Assembly (NCBI GenBank): GCA_036023115.1
Contig: JAYKKT010000059.1
Coordinates: forward strand, 9,249,001-9,313,000
From: Brasenia schreberi
Taxonomy: Eukaryota; Streptophyta; Magnoliopsida; Nymphaeales; Cabombaceae
Reading direction: 5' to 3'
Length of the DNA stretch: 64,000 nucleotides
Shown piece by piece: positions 45,691 through 56,999 of this stretch (within the stretch, counting starts at the first letter, position 1; each line of letters opens with the position of its first letter). The notes under the pieces were generated by a model. That model searched no databases. It worked only from the letters and a program-made list of their open reading frames with translations, and had not been told where the DNA came from. The position numbers and the translations under genes are program-made.

Positions 45691-48600
45691 AACCGAAGCA
45701 TACGTGTGCCTCACTCCAAAAAATTCCTACGTCCGCGACCGCTGACAGGTCTCTACGAGGGTTCTAGTTAAGACCAGGAAAGAGTTGCTGTCATGAACTA
45801 TCTTGGATGATGAAGACGGCTGCCATGAACTATCTGAATGATGAAGAGGGATATATTGAATAGAGATCGACATTTCGAAGAACAAAAGGAAAAAAGATGG
45901 ATCCTTAGGTATTTCCGTTGCGTAGCTCCTGGCTCCTCCTGTTCAGAACGTCCAAAAGTGTTGTCATAGCGTGAGCTGGCACTATCTGTTTGGATTTGAC
46001 GGTGTCTAAGTGTAATTTCTTTCCAATTTATGCATTCCATGTTAGAAAGAATTCAGGGGAAGAGGCGAAGAAGTAATGAAGTAAGCAGTGGCACTTTTCA
46101 AGATTTTGATAATACAGTATCTAATCAAACACCAACGAGGCAAAGTTGAGTTATCACCAACTTGATGTAGCAATTGGATGGTTACCATGCATTCCATGAA
46201 TTTCATTATGTATAGGATGCATGTTCTTGGGCATCCCAAGCAAATTCCACCACAATATCTTTCCATGTGCAGACTTATTACTTCGGCAAGGGAGAACGTA
46301 AATGGTGGGCTATACTTTGATGCAGCTAAAACTGGATTCAGCTGTAATGCTGGTTTCTTTGTGTATATATGTACACGTTATTTTTTATGGGTTTTGGTGT
46401 TTCAGAATATGTTCCCCCTGGATAGACATGCCTTCATATGTGTGAGGTGTAGCAAGTCTTTGATTTTCATATTGTTAGACCTACAGTTGTCACTCGGCTT
46501 TCTTTTTGTTGCACGTCTTTTCTCTCTCTTGGTATAGACAAATGTATATTATCTTGGTTTCTTCTACTAAAGCTTACTGTTTACCTCAGAATACCAATGC
46601 TAGTGTAAAATTTTGAAGTGAAAACGAAGCTTGACTACTGTAAAGTATAAAGAACAAGGATATAGGCTTTGTTCAGTTTTTTCAGTTTAACTTCTTTAGG
46701 GTGTTTTGACTGCACACTTGATACATGTTGAGTTTGAGAAGGTACAGGGGAAGTGATTTACATGGAGAAGCCTTTCTAGATAAAACTTTCTCCGATCCAT
46801 GTTCTTCCAGCTTTTCTCATATATATCATCAAATTAGGAAACATTACTAATTGCATTATGTTATAGATAGATTAAGCTTACTTCGTTATCTTTGTATCTT
46901 CTTCAGTAGCATTTGTTACGTATAATGAAACTTATTATTACCGGCAGGGCATTACTCACCTCCTTTAGGTTTTTGGCTCCTGACCAGTAGGTCACGGATT
47001 GTATTCCAGAGGTTGTGCAAACAGGAAAAGAAAAATCTGTTCCAAACATAACCTCTGTTGGGGAGCTTCCGATCTATTGGTTTGCTGGAGGGGCTTGGAA
47101 TCCACACTCCAGGAGTAGGTTCAAAGATCGGCATGTAATGTGTTTAAGGTGTTTCCATGGCTTTTATTGCTTCGAAACCCCACAAATCTGCTTGTCAGGT
47201 GGAAATCACTGACTGCAATGCTGATGCCAACCTTCCTGAATTCTCTGATGGTCATTTTTTCCCTCAATGAAAATCCATGTCATCTTACAGCTTGATTTCC
47301 AAAATCCTGGCTGATTTCTCTCTCACGATCTGTTCATCTCATTCTTTTCTTAATTTCCGGAAAAGGGTTTGCAACTTGTATATGACTTCCTGTCGTTCAT
47401 TTTCTGCCAAATGACTTAATCTGTTCGTTTATTATCTGTTTCTTTGCCGGCCACTATATGTACGGGTTTGCAGGCAAGACCTATTGATTTTCTATAGAAT
47501 TGATTGACTGTTTATATCAATTCTGCATATGGGTGATATAGATCAGCAACTTTGTTCATTTCTCAATACTAAGTGGGAGATAACTGTTCTCATTCACTTA
47601 CCTTTAGAATGAAACTTCTGTTCCCTTGGATATAAATGACTTGCTATTCAATTCCCCTTCCACTTGTGACACATGCATTGACTATATGTACATATTTCAG
47701 TGTATAAGACGAAGGCCGCTTTGAATTGGACTCATGAAAGTGAAGGTGTCCAGCATATGTATGTGCATTCACTCGATCTGCCTTTAGAGAAGTCTCTTGG
47801 GCAGGCTTATTTGTGTAAAAGCATACTTTACTGCGCAGTAACTTCTGCACATAAGCTTTCTTTTAAATTTTGTACTGGTTATGAGTACTCACTAGCAATT
47901 ACTAAATAAATTGAGCTGTATAACTTGGATATATAGATAATAATGGCATGCATTCCCTCAGTTTAATCATTCCAACAAAGATTTTCTTTTGATACAAGTA
48001 CTGGTAACCGGTGCAAGCTGGGTCTGCCCACTTTGGAGGTAAAGCTTTCCTTGCTGTTTTTCTCCTTTCACAGGATTCGAACTTGAGACTGTTGCTGATG
48101 AGAAACGAGTGCTGAACCACTTGAACAACCAAGCATTGATGCAACAAAAAGAACTGTCATTGAAAGTGGGGAGCTAGTAATCATCATGTCCTTTATAACA
48201 AATACCTTATGCTGCAATAATAAATACTTTAGCTGTTAATGAACTGTTAATGTTTTTTTCTTTTGCTAGTTTGAGGAATTGATGGATTCATATACATGAC
48301 GAATCAAGTGTAGATTAAGATCTAAAGCAGTTGTGCAGTTCATAATGTTGGGTTATGGTTCGGATATATCTCTATGACAGAAGTCAGAGAACCTGCCTTG
48401 AATTTCATTTCATTTGGAGTAACCATCAGTTGACGGTGCATTATTATGGGACAGAAGTTTCTTTGAGAACGAAAATTAGCGCACAAATTCTAATCCTCCA
48501 GCACAGAGAAAGATATCCCACCTGAACTTTTTGTCATCTTCTCACATAGAGGTAAGGGACCCATCCCAATGGGTTGAATCAGACCCTGAGCGCCCCTGGA

Positions 48601-49193
48601 ACCAGGGATCCCTGTGGTTCTGTTCCAGCTCCACCTAATCAGGGAACCGAACTGAAACTGCAACCAGTGGCTCCAAGTCGTTTTCTTTGGTTTTATTCGT
48701 GAAACTCTCAAATGGTGGCCGAACCCAGAATTGGCCTGATCAGAACCATACATGGACCGTGAGGGTGCTGGTTAGCTTCTGGTTCGAGGTTTTGGTGGAA
48801 CTGAAACTGCTGGTTTGACTGTTGGTGGTGGTTTACTTGGAACCCACCAGGTCTATTTGTACAGGTGATGTCATCAAATTCAGGACACGGATGCTACACA
48901 AATATCTATGAAATGACAGATTTTTGAGGATTGGTAACTATATGACAACTGCCTTATCGATAAGGCAGATTCATGTTTCGAAAAGTAATTGTGGATTTGG
49001 TAAATCCGCGGTTGCCAACTTGGTCCTACTCCCATACAAGGATGTGTTCATAAATATATATATATATATATATATCTTAATTCCATACCAAGGAAGGTTC
49101 AAAATACGGAAGTCATCATGTCCATGTAAACCAGATTCTTTAACCATGATTTCTTTTTTAGAGCCTTCATTCTTATATATCAATCAAACCAAC
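45691..49193. other. no gene recognised
   Basis: Plus-strand frames at 46178-46537, 47015-47212 and 47700-47909 contain stretches that look less random than average. An example is LYFDAAKTGFSCNAG near 46310. I could not assign a family or join them by consistent splice sites. A tRNA-like module lies on the minus strand near 48015-48130 and GGTTC-rich sequence at 48540-48860. An (AT)n run is at 49052-49075. Confidence 0.35.
48015..48130 (-). repeat. tRNA-like module (A and B boxes)
   Basis: On the minus strand it reads aagtggttcagcac (A-box-like) and, some 40 bases later, caagttcgaatcctgtg (B-box-like). The spacing is close to that of a tRNA gene, but the arms do not fold into a full cloverleaf by eye, so a SINE head is more likely than a tRNA. 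Confidence 0.35.
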
Positions 49194-49540
49194 TGTTACA
49201 ATGAAATGGCTATTCTCGGCTCGGGTACGTCCAGCCGTTACCTGAGGAGAGGCCGGATATGTAACGGACAATCGGCCATCTGTTTCCACTCCCAGACCAG
49301 AGAAGTCACGAGAGGAGAAAGCCAGACGACGGGAGAGCGGGTGCCTATAAAAAGGCAGCCACTTACAAGGTGAAATACAGATTAAGAGATACACAGATTC
49401 ACCGATTCATAGTGATATAGAAAAACACAGTCGTCTGAGAAAACCCTCGTGTGGAAACCTCGCGACATCAACATCCGCAGCGCTCACTGAATCTCCAGCG
49501 ACCCAGAAGACCAAAAGGTGAGAGCCGGAAATCCCCTTCA
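49194..49540 (+). repeat. 5' LTR of the copia element
   Basis: It runs from tgttacaatgaaatgg to ccccttca, 347 bp, with a TATA box tataaaaa at 49346-49353. It lacks about 35 bp that are present in the U3 part of the 3' LTR. Confidence 0.95.
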
Positions 49541-49541
49541 A

Positions 49542-49554
49542 TGGTATCAGGGCC
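49542..49554 (+). other. copia primer-binding site
   Basis: tggtatcagggcc starts one base after the 5' LTR. It is complementary to the initiator methionine tRNA end, with one change (agggcc instead of agagcc). Confidence 0.85.
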
Positions 49555-49640
49555 TGGTTCCTTGTAAAAAAAAAAAAAAACAGAAAGAAGAGGGTTAGGA
49601 AAATTTTTTAGAAAGAGAGAGAAGTCGGAGGTCGGACAGG

Positions 49641-49890
49641 GAAGCCAGCGGAAAGCCCCAAAGGTAAAGCTAGAGGCAGGCCGACGGAAAGCCCCAAAGG
49701 CAAAGCTAGAGGTAGGCCGGCGGAAAGCCACAAAAGGCAAAGCTAGAGGTAGGCCGGCGGAAAGCCACAAAAGGCAAAGCTAGAGGTAGGCCGGCGGAAA
49801 GCCCCAAAGGCAAAACCAGAGGCAGGCCGACGGAAAGCCACAAAAAGCAAAATCAGAGGTAAGCTGGAGGAAATCCCCAAAAAGGCAAAA
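49641..49890. repeat. 37-38 bp tandem array in the copia leader
   Basis: About seven imperfect copies of a unit containing ggccggcggaaagccccaaa and ggcaaagctagaggta. It lies between the primer-binding site and gag, is GC-rich and is unlike the rest of the element. Translations of it are repetitive artefacts. Confidence 0.93.
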
Positions 49891-50638
49891 CAACAACAAG
49901 ATGGAAAAAGCCCGAAGACGAGATAGAAACAACAAGCGACGAAGAGCAGCCGACTAGAGTGCCTGGAAGAAGAAGAACCCGACAGCCGACGCCGACGGTC
50001 GGCCATCGGCCGAACCCCTCTCTCTCTCTTTGGAAAAATCCAGATTTGTAAAGTTTTTTATTTTTCGCTTTTATAGCGATATAAATAAATAAAAAAAAAA
50101 CCCACGGTTTTTAGAAAACCGCGGCGGGGAAAACCAACGGTTTTCAAAACTGCCCCCCGTCATTTTTTGATTATTACGGAATTGTCACGGTAAAAGGACA
50201 AGTTTATCCTTGGCCGTTTTTAAAAATTACAAAAATACCGGGGCTGTTAATTTACGGTATTATCCAACCCAGTTTAGAAAATATCGTTTCTGCCATTCAT
50301 CAAAAGACAGGTTTACCCCTATTCCTTTTGAAAAATTACAGATTCGCCCTGAGAGTTAAAATTACGATTTTAACCCCGATTAGTTGCGAATTTTACAAGA
50401 ATACCAAATAGTGATTTTACGAGTTTGTCCTTGTGATTTTTACAAAAATACAAAAAGAGACAAATAAGTAAAATTACAGATTTATCCTTTGGTATTCATT
50501 TAAGGGTTTAGAGGCAGAAAAACCCTTAGGAAAATTATTCAATTCTGCATCAAGTTAACGTGTTTCTTGCTCTGTATTTTTCCTTTGTTTTCTTTAGAAA
50601 GAAAAAGACCACTTGCTTAGTATTTTTGCCAAATAAAA

Positions 50639-51403
50639 ATGAGTTCTAGGATATATGTATCCGAACTGGCAAAAACAGAAAAACTAAACAGTCTGAACTT
50701 TCAGACATGGAAGAGAAAAATCCCGTTAGCTCTAACACTAGAAGGTGTAGAGTATGTGTTAAAGGAAACAATGCGTCCTCCACCACCAGACGCAAATCAA
50801 CAATAGTTAGAAATGTATAAAACATTTCTAAAAGACGATACCATAACAAGAACTGTAATGTTAACTTATATGGAGGATGACCTGATTAGAGTCTTTGAAG
50901 AATTTGAGACTGCGAAAGAGCTGTTTGACTCGTTAACAGCTAAGTATGATACAACTGCAAAGTTGCATGGGCAGTTGCTACTACAAAAATACAACTCCTT
51001 TAGAATGAAAGAAGGAGAAAATGTAGTAGAACATGTAAATCATATGTTGGTAATGGCTAGGGATTTAGTCGTAGCAAAATCAGTCATCCCTGAACCAATG
51101 CAGATATCAACTATACTGAACAGTCTACCTCCATCATGGAATGTGGTCACCACTGCCTTAAGGTTAGGGCCTGAAATCAACCTTTCAAAATTGCCCCTAA
51201 AGCTAGCAATTGAGCAAGAACACATGCTCAAAAAGAAAAGGGAAAAACTGCTAGTAGTCCAGGATGAGTTGTTATCTAGCTCCAAATCCAACCAGAAAAA
51301 GAAACCAAATAAAAAGTTTGGTAAGAATAACAAGAAAGGTGGTCAAGCTTTTAAGAAATCATAGAAAATCGCTTTCCGGATCAAGTGCTTCAATTGTGGA
51401 AAG
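50639..51403 (+). pseudogene. copia gag, interrupted
   Basis: The ATG at 50639 opens MSSRIYVSELAKTEKLNS. The frame contains a UBN2-type capsid region (LNFQTWKRKI, LFDSLTAKYDT, SFRMKEGENVVEHVNHML) and is followed by the zinc knuckle CFNCGKMGHYKRDC just downstream. In-frame TAG stops lie at 50804 and 51362. Both fit CAG-to-TAG transitions. The frame is otherwise continuous with pol, as usual for copia. Confidence 0.92.
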
Positions 51404-52740
51404 ATGGGGCACTACAAGAGGGACTGCCGCAACAAGAAAGGTGGAGGAAACAACCCACAGCGCGGACAATCGAAGAAACATGACATAATCTGTATAATTT
51501 CAGAATGCCTATACTTGGACCGCCCAATTATAGGTTGGTGGATAGACTCCAGAGCTACAAGACACATCTCAAAAACCAAGGAAGGGGCAATTGATCTAAA
51601 GGAATATCAACCCGGAGAACATCGTGTGTATATAGGAAACAATACTTTTTCTGCTGTTTTGGGTATTGGATCCTTTAGGATATTTGTACAAGGCAAATCA
51701 ATTGTACTGACCGATGTATTAATTGTGCCATTTATAAGGCGCAATCTGGTCTCGATCCCTGCCTTAGTAAAGAAAGGTTTTGAAGTTAGGTTTGTACCTA
51801 ACAAGGTGACTGTGGTAAAACATGGGAGAATCTTGTTCTCAAGAGAATTTAATGTAGAACATGGACTGTTCAAGTTATCCGATAATGAAAATCATCAATC
51901 TTCTGTTTATATTGAAAGTGTCTTTTCTGTTGATGTGAATATGTGGTATAAACGCCTAGGGCATATAAGTCTGAAAAAGTTGAGGAAATTATCCAACTTT
52001 GACTTATTACTCAGATTTGAGGAAAAGACTTTCAACAAATGTGAAGCTTGCATACAATGAAAAATGACAAGGAAAGTCTTTCTCAAGGAAATAAAAAGGG
52101 CAACAACCCTGTTAGAGGTTATTCATACAGATTTATGTGGACCTTTCAGAGTAAAGACACATCGATGAAAGGGTTACTTTATAATCTTTATCGATGATTA
52201 CTCTCTATATATGCATATATATCTTTTAGCACATAAATCAGAGGCACTTGAAACATTTAAAGAATATAAACAAGAAGTAGAAAATCATTTGGGGCATACT
52301 ATCAAAGTCTTGAGATCAGACAGAGGAGGTGAGTATACCTCAGCAGAATTTTTAAAATTCTATAAAGACTTTGGTATTATTAAACAAAATACAATGCCTA
52401 GAACACCTCAACAAAATGGTGTAGTTGAAAGATATAATAGAACCTTGTTGAATATGATAAGGTCTATGATTATTGATGCCTCTCTACCAAGGGTCTTTTA
52501 GGGAAAAGCGGTAAGTACAGTTGTTTACGTGCTCAACAGAGTACCATGTAAAGCTGTGTTCACTACACCATATAAGATGTGGTTTGGGAGAAAACCCAAC
52601 CTAGGTCATCTGAGGAGATGGGGATCAATTGCACATGTCAAGATCCTTGAATAGTCTAGAGATAAACTAGACAGTTGGTCCTTGAGGTGTATAGTTATTA
52701 GATATCCAAAAGGTTCAAAAGGATATCGGTTCTATCATAA
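51404..52740 (+). pseudogene. copia protease and integrase, interrupted
   Basis: The zinc knuckle is followed by an aspartic protease region whose active-site motif reads WWIDSRATRHIS (Asp present, then SRA in place of SGA). The GAG pre-integrase domain (WYKRLGHISLKKLRKLS) follows. The integrase core has IHTDLCGPFR, VLRSDRGGEYTSAEF and MPRTPQQNGVVERYNR, with the D, D and E residues visible. In-frame stops lie at 52058, 52166, 52499 and 52652. A frameshift falls between about 52740 and 52790. Confidence 0.92.
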
Positions 52741-52759
52741 AGACCAAGGCTCATTGAAA

Positions 52760-53754
52760 GCAGAGATGTTGAATTCTTAGAAGATTCTAAGAATGACATG
52801 TTGGAAAACAATGAAGAGTATGTTGATGATTTGATAGATTTTGACCAATCATATTTTGAGCCCATAGAAGAACTTCCTGAAACTACCGATACCTTAATTG
52901 GACATAAGAGGCCAAGAGCCACTTCATCCTATTTAAAGGATTATCACACTTATCTTTCAGAAGAAGTGTGTAATTTGGTAGATTTAGATGAATTGACTGA
53001 TAACTTGACTTATCAACAAGCAATGAATTCATCAGAAGCAACAGACTGGGAGAAAGCCGTGGATGAGAAAATTGAATCCATTGAGAAAAACCAAGTTTGG
53101 GAATTGACTGACTTGCTAAAAGGAAGAAAAGCTATAGGCTGTAAATGGGTTCTGAAAAATAAATATAAGGTCGATGGTATAATTGACAAGTTTAAAGCGA
53201 GGTTGGTTGCAAAGGGTTTTTCGCAAAAGGAAGGGATAGACTATATTGAGACATATTCCCCAGTTGCGAAATTTGCATCCATACGTATAATCCTGGCAAT
53301 ATCTGCATACTATGATTTGAATTTACATCAGTTAGATGTAAAGATCGCCTTTCTAAATGGCGATTTAGAAGAAATCATATACATGCAGCAGCCCGAAGGA
53401 TTTGTGATTGAAGGCCAAGAAGATAAAGTGTATAGGTTGAAAAAATCCCTATATGGCCTAAAACAGTTACCTCGCCAATGGTATTTGACTTTTCAAAATG
53501 CCATTATAGAACTTGGGTTTGTGGCTAACAAACTTGATCACTGTGTTTATGTTTGGAACAGTGGGAGCCACTTTGTCATCTTATCTTTATATGTCGATGA
53601 CATATTGTTGACTGGAAATGATAATGAAATGATTGTCAAAACCAAGTCATGGTTGAACTCCAAGTTCGAAATGAAAGATATAGGAGAAGCATCCTATATC
53701 CTGGGTATAAAGATCTCTCGAGATAGAGGATCTAGACTCTTATGCCTGAGTTAA
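52760..53754 (+). pseudogene. copia reverse transcriptase, nearly intact
   Basis: About 318 residues are open in one frame: WEKAVDEKIESIEKNQVWEL, CKWVLKNKYKVDG, YSPVAKFASIR, LHQLDVKIAFLNGDLEE, SLYGLKQLPRQWY and the catalytic LYVDDILLTGND. The frame is shifted relative to integrase and ends at a TAA (53752), after which the same frame continues with RNase H. Confidence 0.94.
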
Positions 53755-54174
53755 GAGAGATATATAGACTATATCCTCAAGAAGTTCAAAATGGGTGAAT
53801 GCAAGTCTGCAGATACACCTGTGTTGCATACACAGGAAACTGAGTATATTGCTTGTTGTATGGCTGCAACAAGTGATGTCTGGATAAGCCGCTTCATACG
53901 TGATTTGAAGCTGAAAATAACAGATGAGCCGGTGGTTATCTATTGCGATAACAATGCAGTAATTACTCTTATTAAGAGTGGAGTAGATTGCTCAAAAAGC
54001 AAGCATATAATGGTAAAATACCACTATGTTCATGATATGGTTATGAGAAAGGAAATATCCATCTCATACATACCAACAGAAGACATGTTGGGAGACCCCT
54101 TAACCAAAGGCATAACGAAAGAACTCTTCTCAAAACATGTTAGAAACATGGGTTTGAGATATGTTGTTGTATAG
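53755..54174 (+). pseudogene. copia RNase H, internally deleted
   Basis: Conserved ERYIDYILKKFKMGECKSADTPV jumps straight to a TEYIACCMAA-type motif and YCDNNAVITLIKSG. The usual stretch of well over 100 residues between the TPV motif and the TEAEY-like motif (including part of the RNase H active site) is missing. The end PLTKGITKELFSKHVRNMGL and the TAG at 54172 are the expected pol terminus. Confidence 0.9.
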
Positions 54175-54337
54175 GTAAATAACCATACAACGGGTGATTT
54201 GTTGTGTAGGGAAATAACCACACAACAGGTTCTGATTGCAATAGTAATAAGGGATCGACATAACTAGTGAAAACCCCGGAAAAATGGGAGGAAAACCAGT
54301 ATGTCGATACACTTGGCTCGAATGGCTAAGTGGGAGA

Positions 54338-54719
54338 TGTTACAATAAAATGATCATTCTCGGCCCGGGTAACGGCTGGACTGGCCATCTAGCCGTTACC
54401 TGAGGAGAAGCCGGATATGTAACGGACAACCGTTACCGGAAAATCCGATAACGGCCATCCGTTACCACTCCCAGATGAGGGAAACCACGAGAGGAGAAAG
54501 CCAGACGACGGGGGAGCGAGTGCCTATAAAAAGGCAGCCACTTACAAGGTGAAACACAGATTAAGAGATACACAGATTCACCGATTTACAGTGATATAGA
54601 AAAACACAGTTGTTTGAGAAAACCCTCGTGTGGAAACCTCGCGACATCAACAACCGCTGCGCTCACTGAATTTCCGGCGACCTAGAAGACCGAAAAGTGA
54701 GAGCCGGAAATCCCCTTCA
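54338..54719 (+). repeat. 3' LTR of the copia element
   Basis: 382 bp from tgttacaataaaatga to ccccttca, preceded by a short polypurine tract (aagtgggaga, 54328-54337). The TATA box is at 54525-54532. Compared with the 5' LTR it has extra ccgttacc-containing sequence in U3. Confidence 0.95.
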
Positions 54720-54895
54720 CCAATAACCTGATCCATCTTCTCTTTGAGTATTGCGAGTACCATATTGATCCCAAACTCATCTAGCTGTTCATATTGACTC
54801 ATGGCCCATTGCGTAGCTGAGATAAACTGGTGCTTGTTCATGTTTCAGCATTCCATTGGTTGTAATGTACGAAAAGTTTGGGTTCCAATATTTCG

Positions 54896-54897
54896 TG

Positions 54898-54962
<65 letters not shown>
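54896..54962. repeat. (CA)n-(GA)n microsatellite
   Basis: A short CA run followed by about 27 GA units. Confidence 0.97.
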
Positions 54963-54963
<1 letters not shown>

Positions 54964-55151
54964 AGAATTAAATGGGACGACCTACTTCTTGCATGTTAAA
55001 ACACAATGAGCCATGGGAGGATGGATATCTTGTGGAGTGCACACCCCTTCCAATTCATCAAATATTCTCTCTTTCTCGGTGCAACATGGACTGGTGATCA
55101 GTTCAGCAATCCATTGCCGTTGTGTCTGTGTGTGCAGAGAGAGAGAGTCAG

Positions 55152-55156
<5 letters not shown>

Positions 55157-55228
<72 letters not shown>
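55157..55228. repeat. (GA)n microsatellite
   Basis: About 36 GA units, 195 bp from the preceding run. Confidence 0.97.
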
Positions 55229-55230
<2 letters not shown>

Positions 55231-56999
55231 CAGTAACCTACTAGCTAGGGCTGCCAACCAAGATGGCCTGCTCGTTGTTTCATGCTTGAACCTAGTTAAT
55301 AAGAATATTTATATTATGATAAGTTTGACAAGGAATATCATATTCATGCTCCAAGCAAGATCATATGCAGCTCATCTTGGTCTTGGATTCTCTCTATATG
55401 AGTCTCCTCAGCTTGCTTTTGAGGAGAAAAGAGGGCAAAGAAAAAGAAGCGTGAAATCTCAATGCGATTTGGTAATGATCTTCCAACTTTTGAAAAGCAT
55501 AGTTCTCCTATTCTCAGGAATAGAATAGTGGAAAATATTATGCAAGAACAACTAGTGTTTTAAGATCAGAATCCAAATGAGACCAGATTAAGATATTAAG
55601 ATCATAATAACGTGACCGCAAACAGAACGACTGTGGACATTTTTCTAGCAGCAAGGAGATCAAAACATAGGATATCTTTCAATCATCTGCTAATTAAGAT
55701 GTATATATTGATAAATTGTCACGGGACAGTGAAGCATAGTATTTGGCAGATACCCACCAAGTGCTGCCCTTTAGAAATAAAATTAATGCCAATTTTTTCA
55801 CTACTTTGTTAAATTAAAGATGAATGAATGCAAAGCAGCAGGTTGGATCGAAGCTTTTGCAATGTGAAACCCAAACCGTAGCCAATACTTTTACCATTGT
55901 ATGTGGGACGTTCTATCTTAAACCATATTGGCTGTTAACTCAAATGGAGAGTACCTCATCCTGCTGTTCCTCACACTTTCATATCACAAGAGGGATTGAA
56001 TCCTCAACCCTTAGAACTGAAATGGGTTTAACCATGTCCTCCTCTACGTTTGCAATTAATCACCTTGAGAGAACCGCTTTCCAATGTGCCATTGTTATTA
56101 CAGCATATATGAAAATCCAATACAGGATGAATTTAAATAGCAAAATACAAACACACCCGTTGCATTAATTTTTGAATTAAAAAATCTAACTCATAAAGAA
56201 AGATGGAAGATTACCAAACGCACTCGAAGGTGTTTGTGCCTATCCTGCCACTTAGGTTGTGTTTGATTCGTGGTATCAGGTCCCTTAAACTAGAACTGAA
56301 GGCCTAGACCCACATGGTTGTAACCATGACTTTGTGTTTGATTTGTGAATGAAGCCTTAAGCTTAGTTTTTTCGTGCAAGGTGGGGTAGCAACATGAAAA
56401 AGAAAGCACTTGGGTTTTTACATAAAACCCATGGGTTCAGTTCTTGTGACCCACCTCCCTCCTGTTGCCAACATTTTGGACTCAATGTGTGCTTACGGAA
56501 CCACAGTTTCACACTAACAATAGGTTCCGTGTTTGATGCAAGACAGAACTTAAAACTGGAGTACCAAAAAATCAAGGTTCAATTCCCCTAGAACTATCAA
56601 TTATACACACCCTGGATCATAAATGTAGGTGCTCATATGACATGAGAAGCTTTTGAAATTGAAAAGTTCTATGATGAACAATAGCGACTTGGTGATTTGG
56701 CAAAAGTTTATAGAAAACAACCAAAGTCCTAAAGTTGCTGAAGAAAATTAAGAGGTTAGGACTTTAGAGAACCCCAAATAGCTTAACAAGTTTCCTCTTA
56801 CTTCAGCCCAAATCGAGTATCATAGACAAAGTGTTGTGTTACACACGTACCAAAACACTAGCAACTAAAACATAAGTGTAAAGAATCATATGGTTTCTCA
56901 TTTCCAGAGAAGAATGGGCACACCTAGTCCTGATTTCATTGACGGTGAAGTCCTTATAAGTAGACATGGCCGACTCCGAACCAGCCTACCCCCGCGAAT

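Larger units (their letters stand above)
49194..54719 (+). mobile_element. Ty1/copia LTR retrotransposon, full-length, decayed
   Basis: A 5526-bp element with two LTRs, a primer-binding site, gag-pol in family order (gag, protease, integrase, reverse transcriptase, RNase H) and a polypurine tract. The flanking 5-bp sequences ccaac (49189-49193) and ccaat (54720-54724) match at four of five positions, consistent with a mutated target duplication. The LTRs differ by substitutions and about 35 bp of length, and the coding frame carries many lesions, so the insertion is not recent. Confidence 0.95.
54725..56999. other. no gene recognised; two large GA microsatellites
   Basis: Next to the copia 3' end a minus-strand frame (54841 downwards) reads MNKHQFISATQWAMSQYEQLDEFG-type sequence. 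It would be continuous across the insertion for only a few more residues, and I do not recognise it. Pure GA runs lie at 54909-54962 and 55157-55228. Other frames (55612-55812, 55824-56168, 56394-56591) carry no family signature. Confidence 0.4.

Noticed and set aside
48015..48130. A possible functional tRNA gene
   Set aside because: A- and B-box-like motifs are present, but acceptor and anticodon arms do not pair convincingly by eye. A SINE-like module is the better reading.
49468..50006. Minus-strand frames with FAFGAFRRPASS-type repeats
   Set aside because: This is reverse translation of the 37-bp tandem array in the copia leader. There is no independent support for a gene.
54647..54841. 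Frame reading MNKHQFISATQWAMSQYEQL into the copia LTR
   Set aside because: It ends in the LTR and is not a fusion gene. Across the insertion it would close after a few residues, and I recognise no family.
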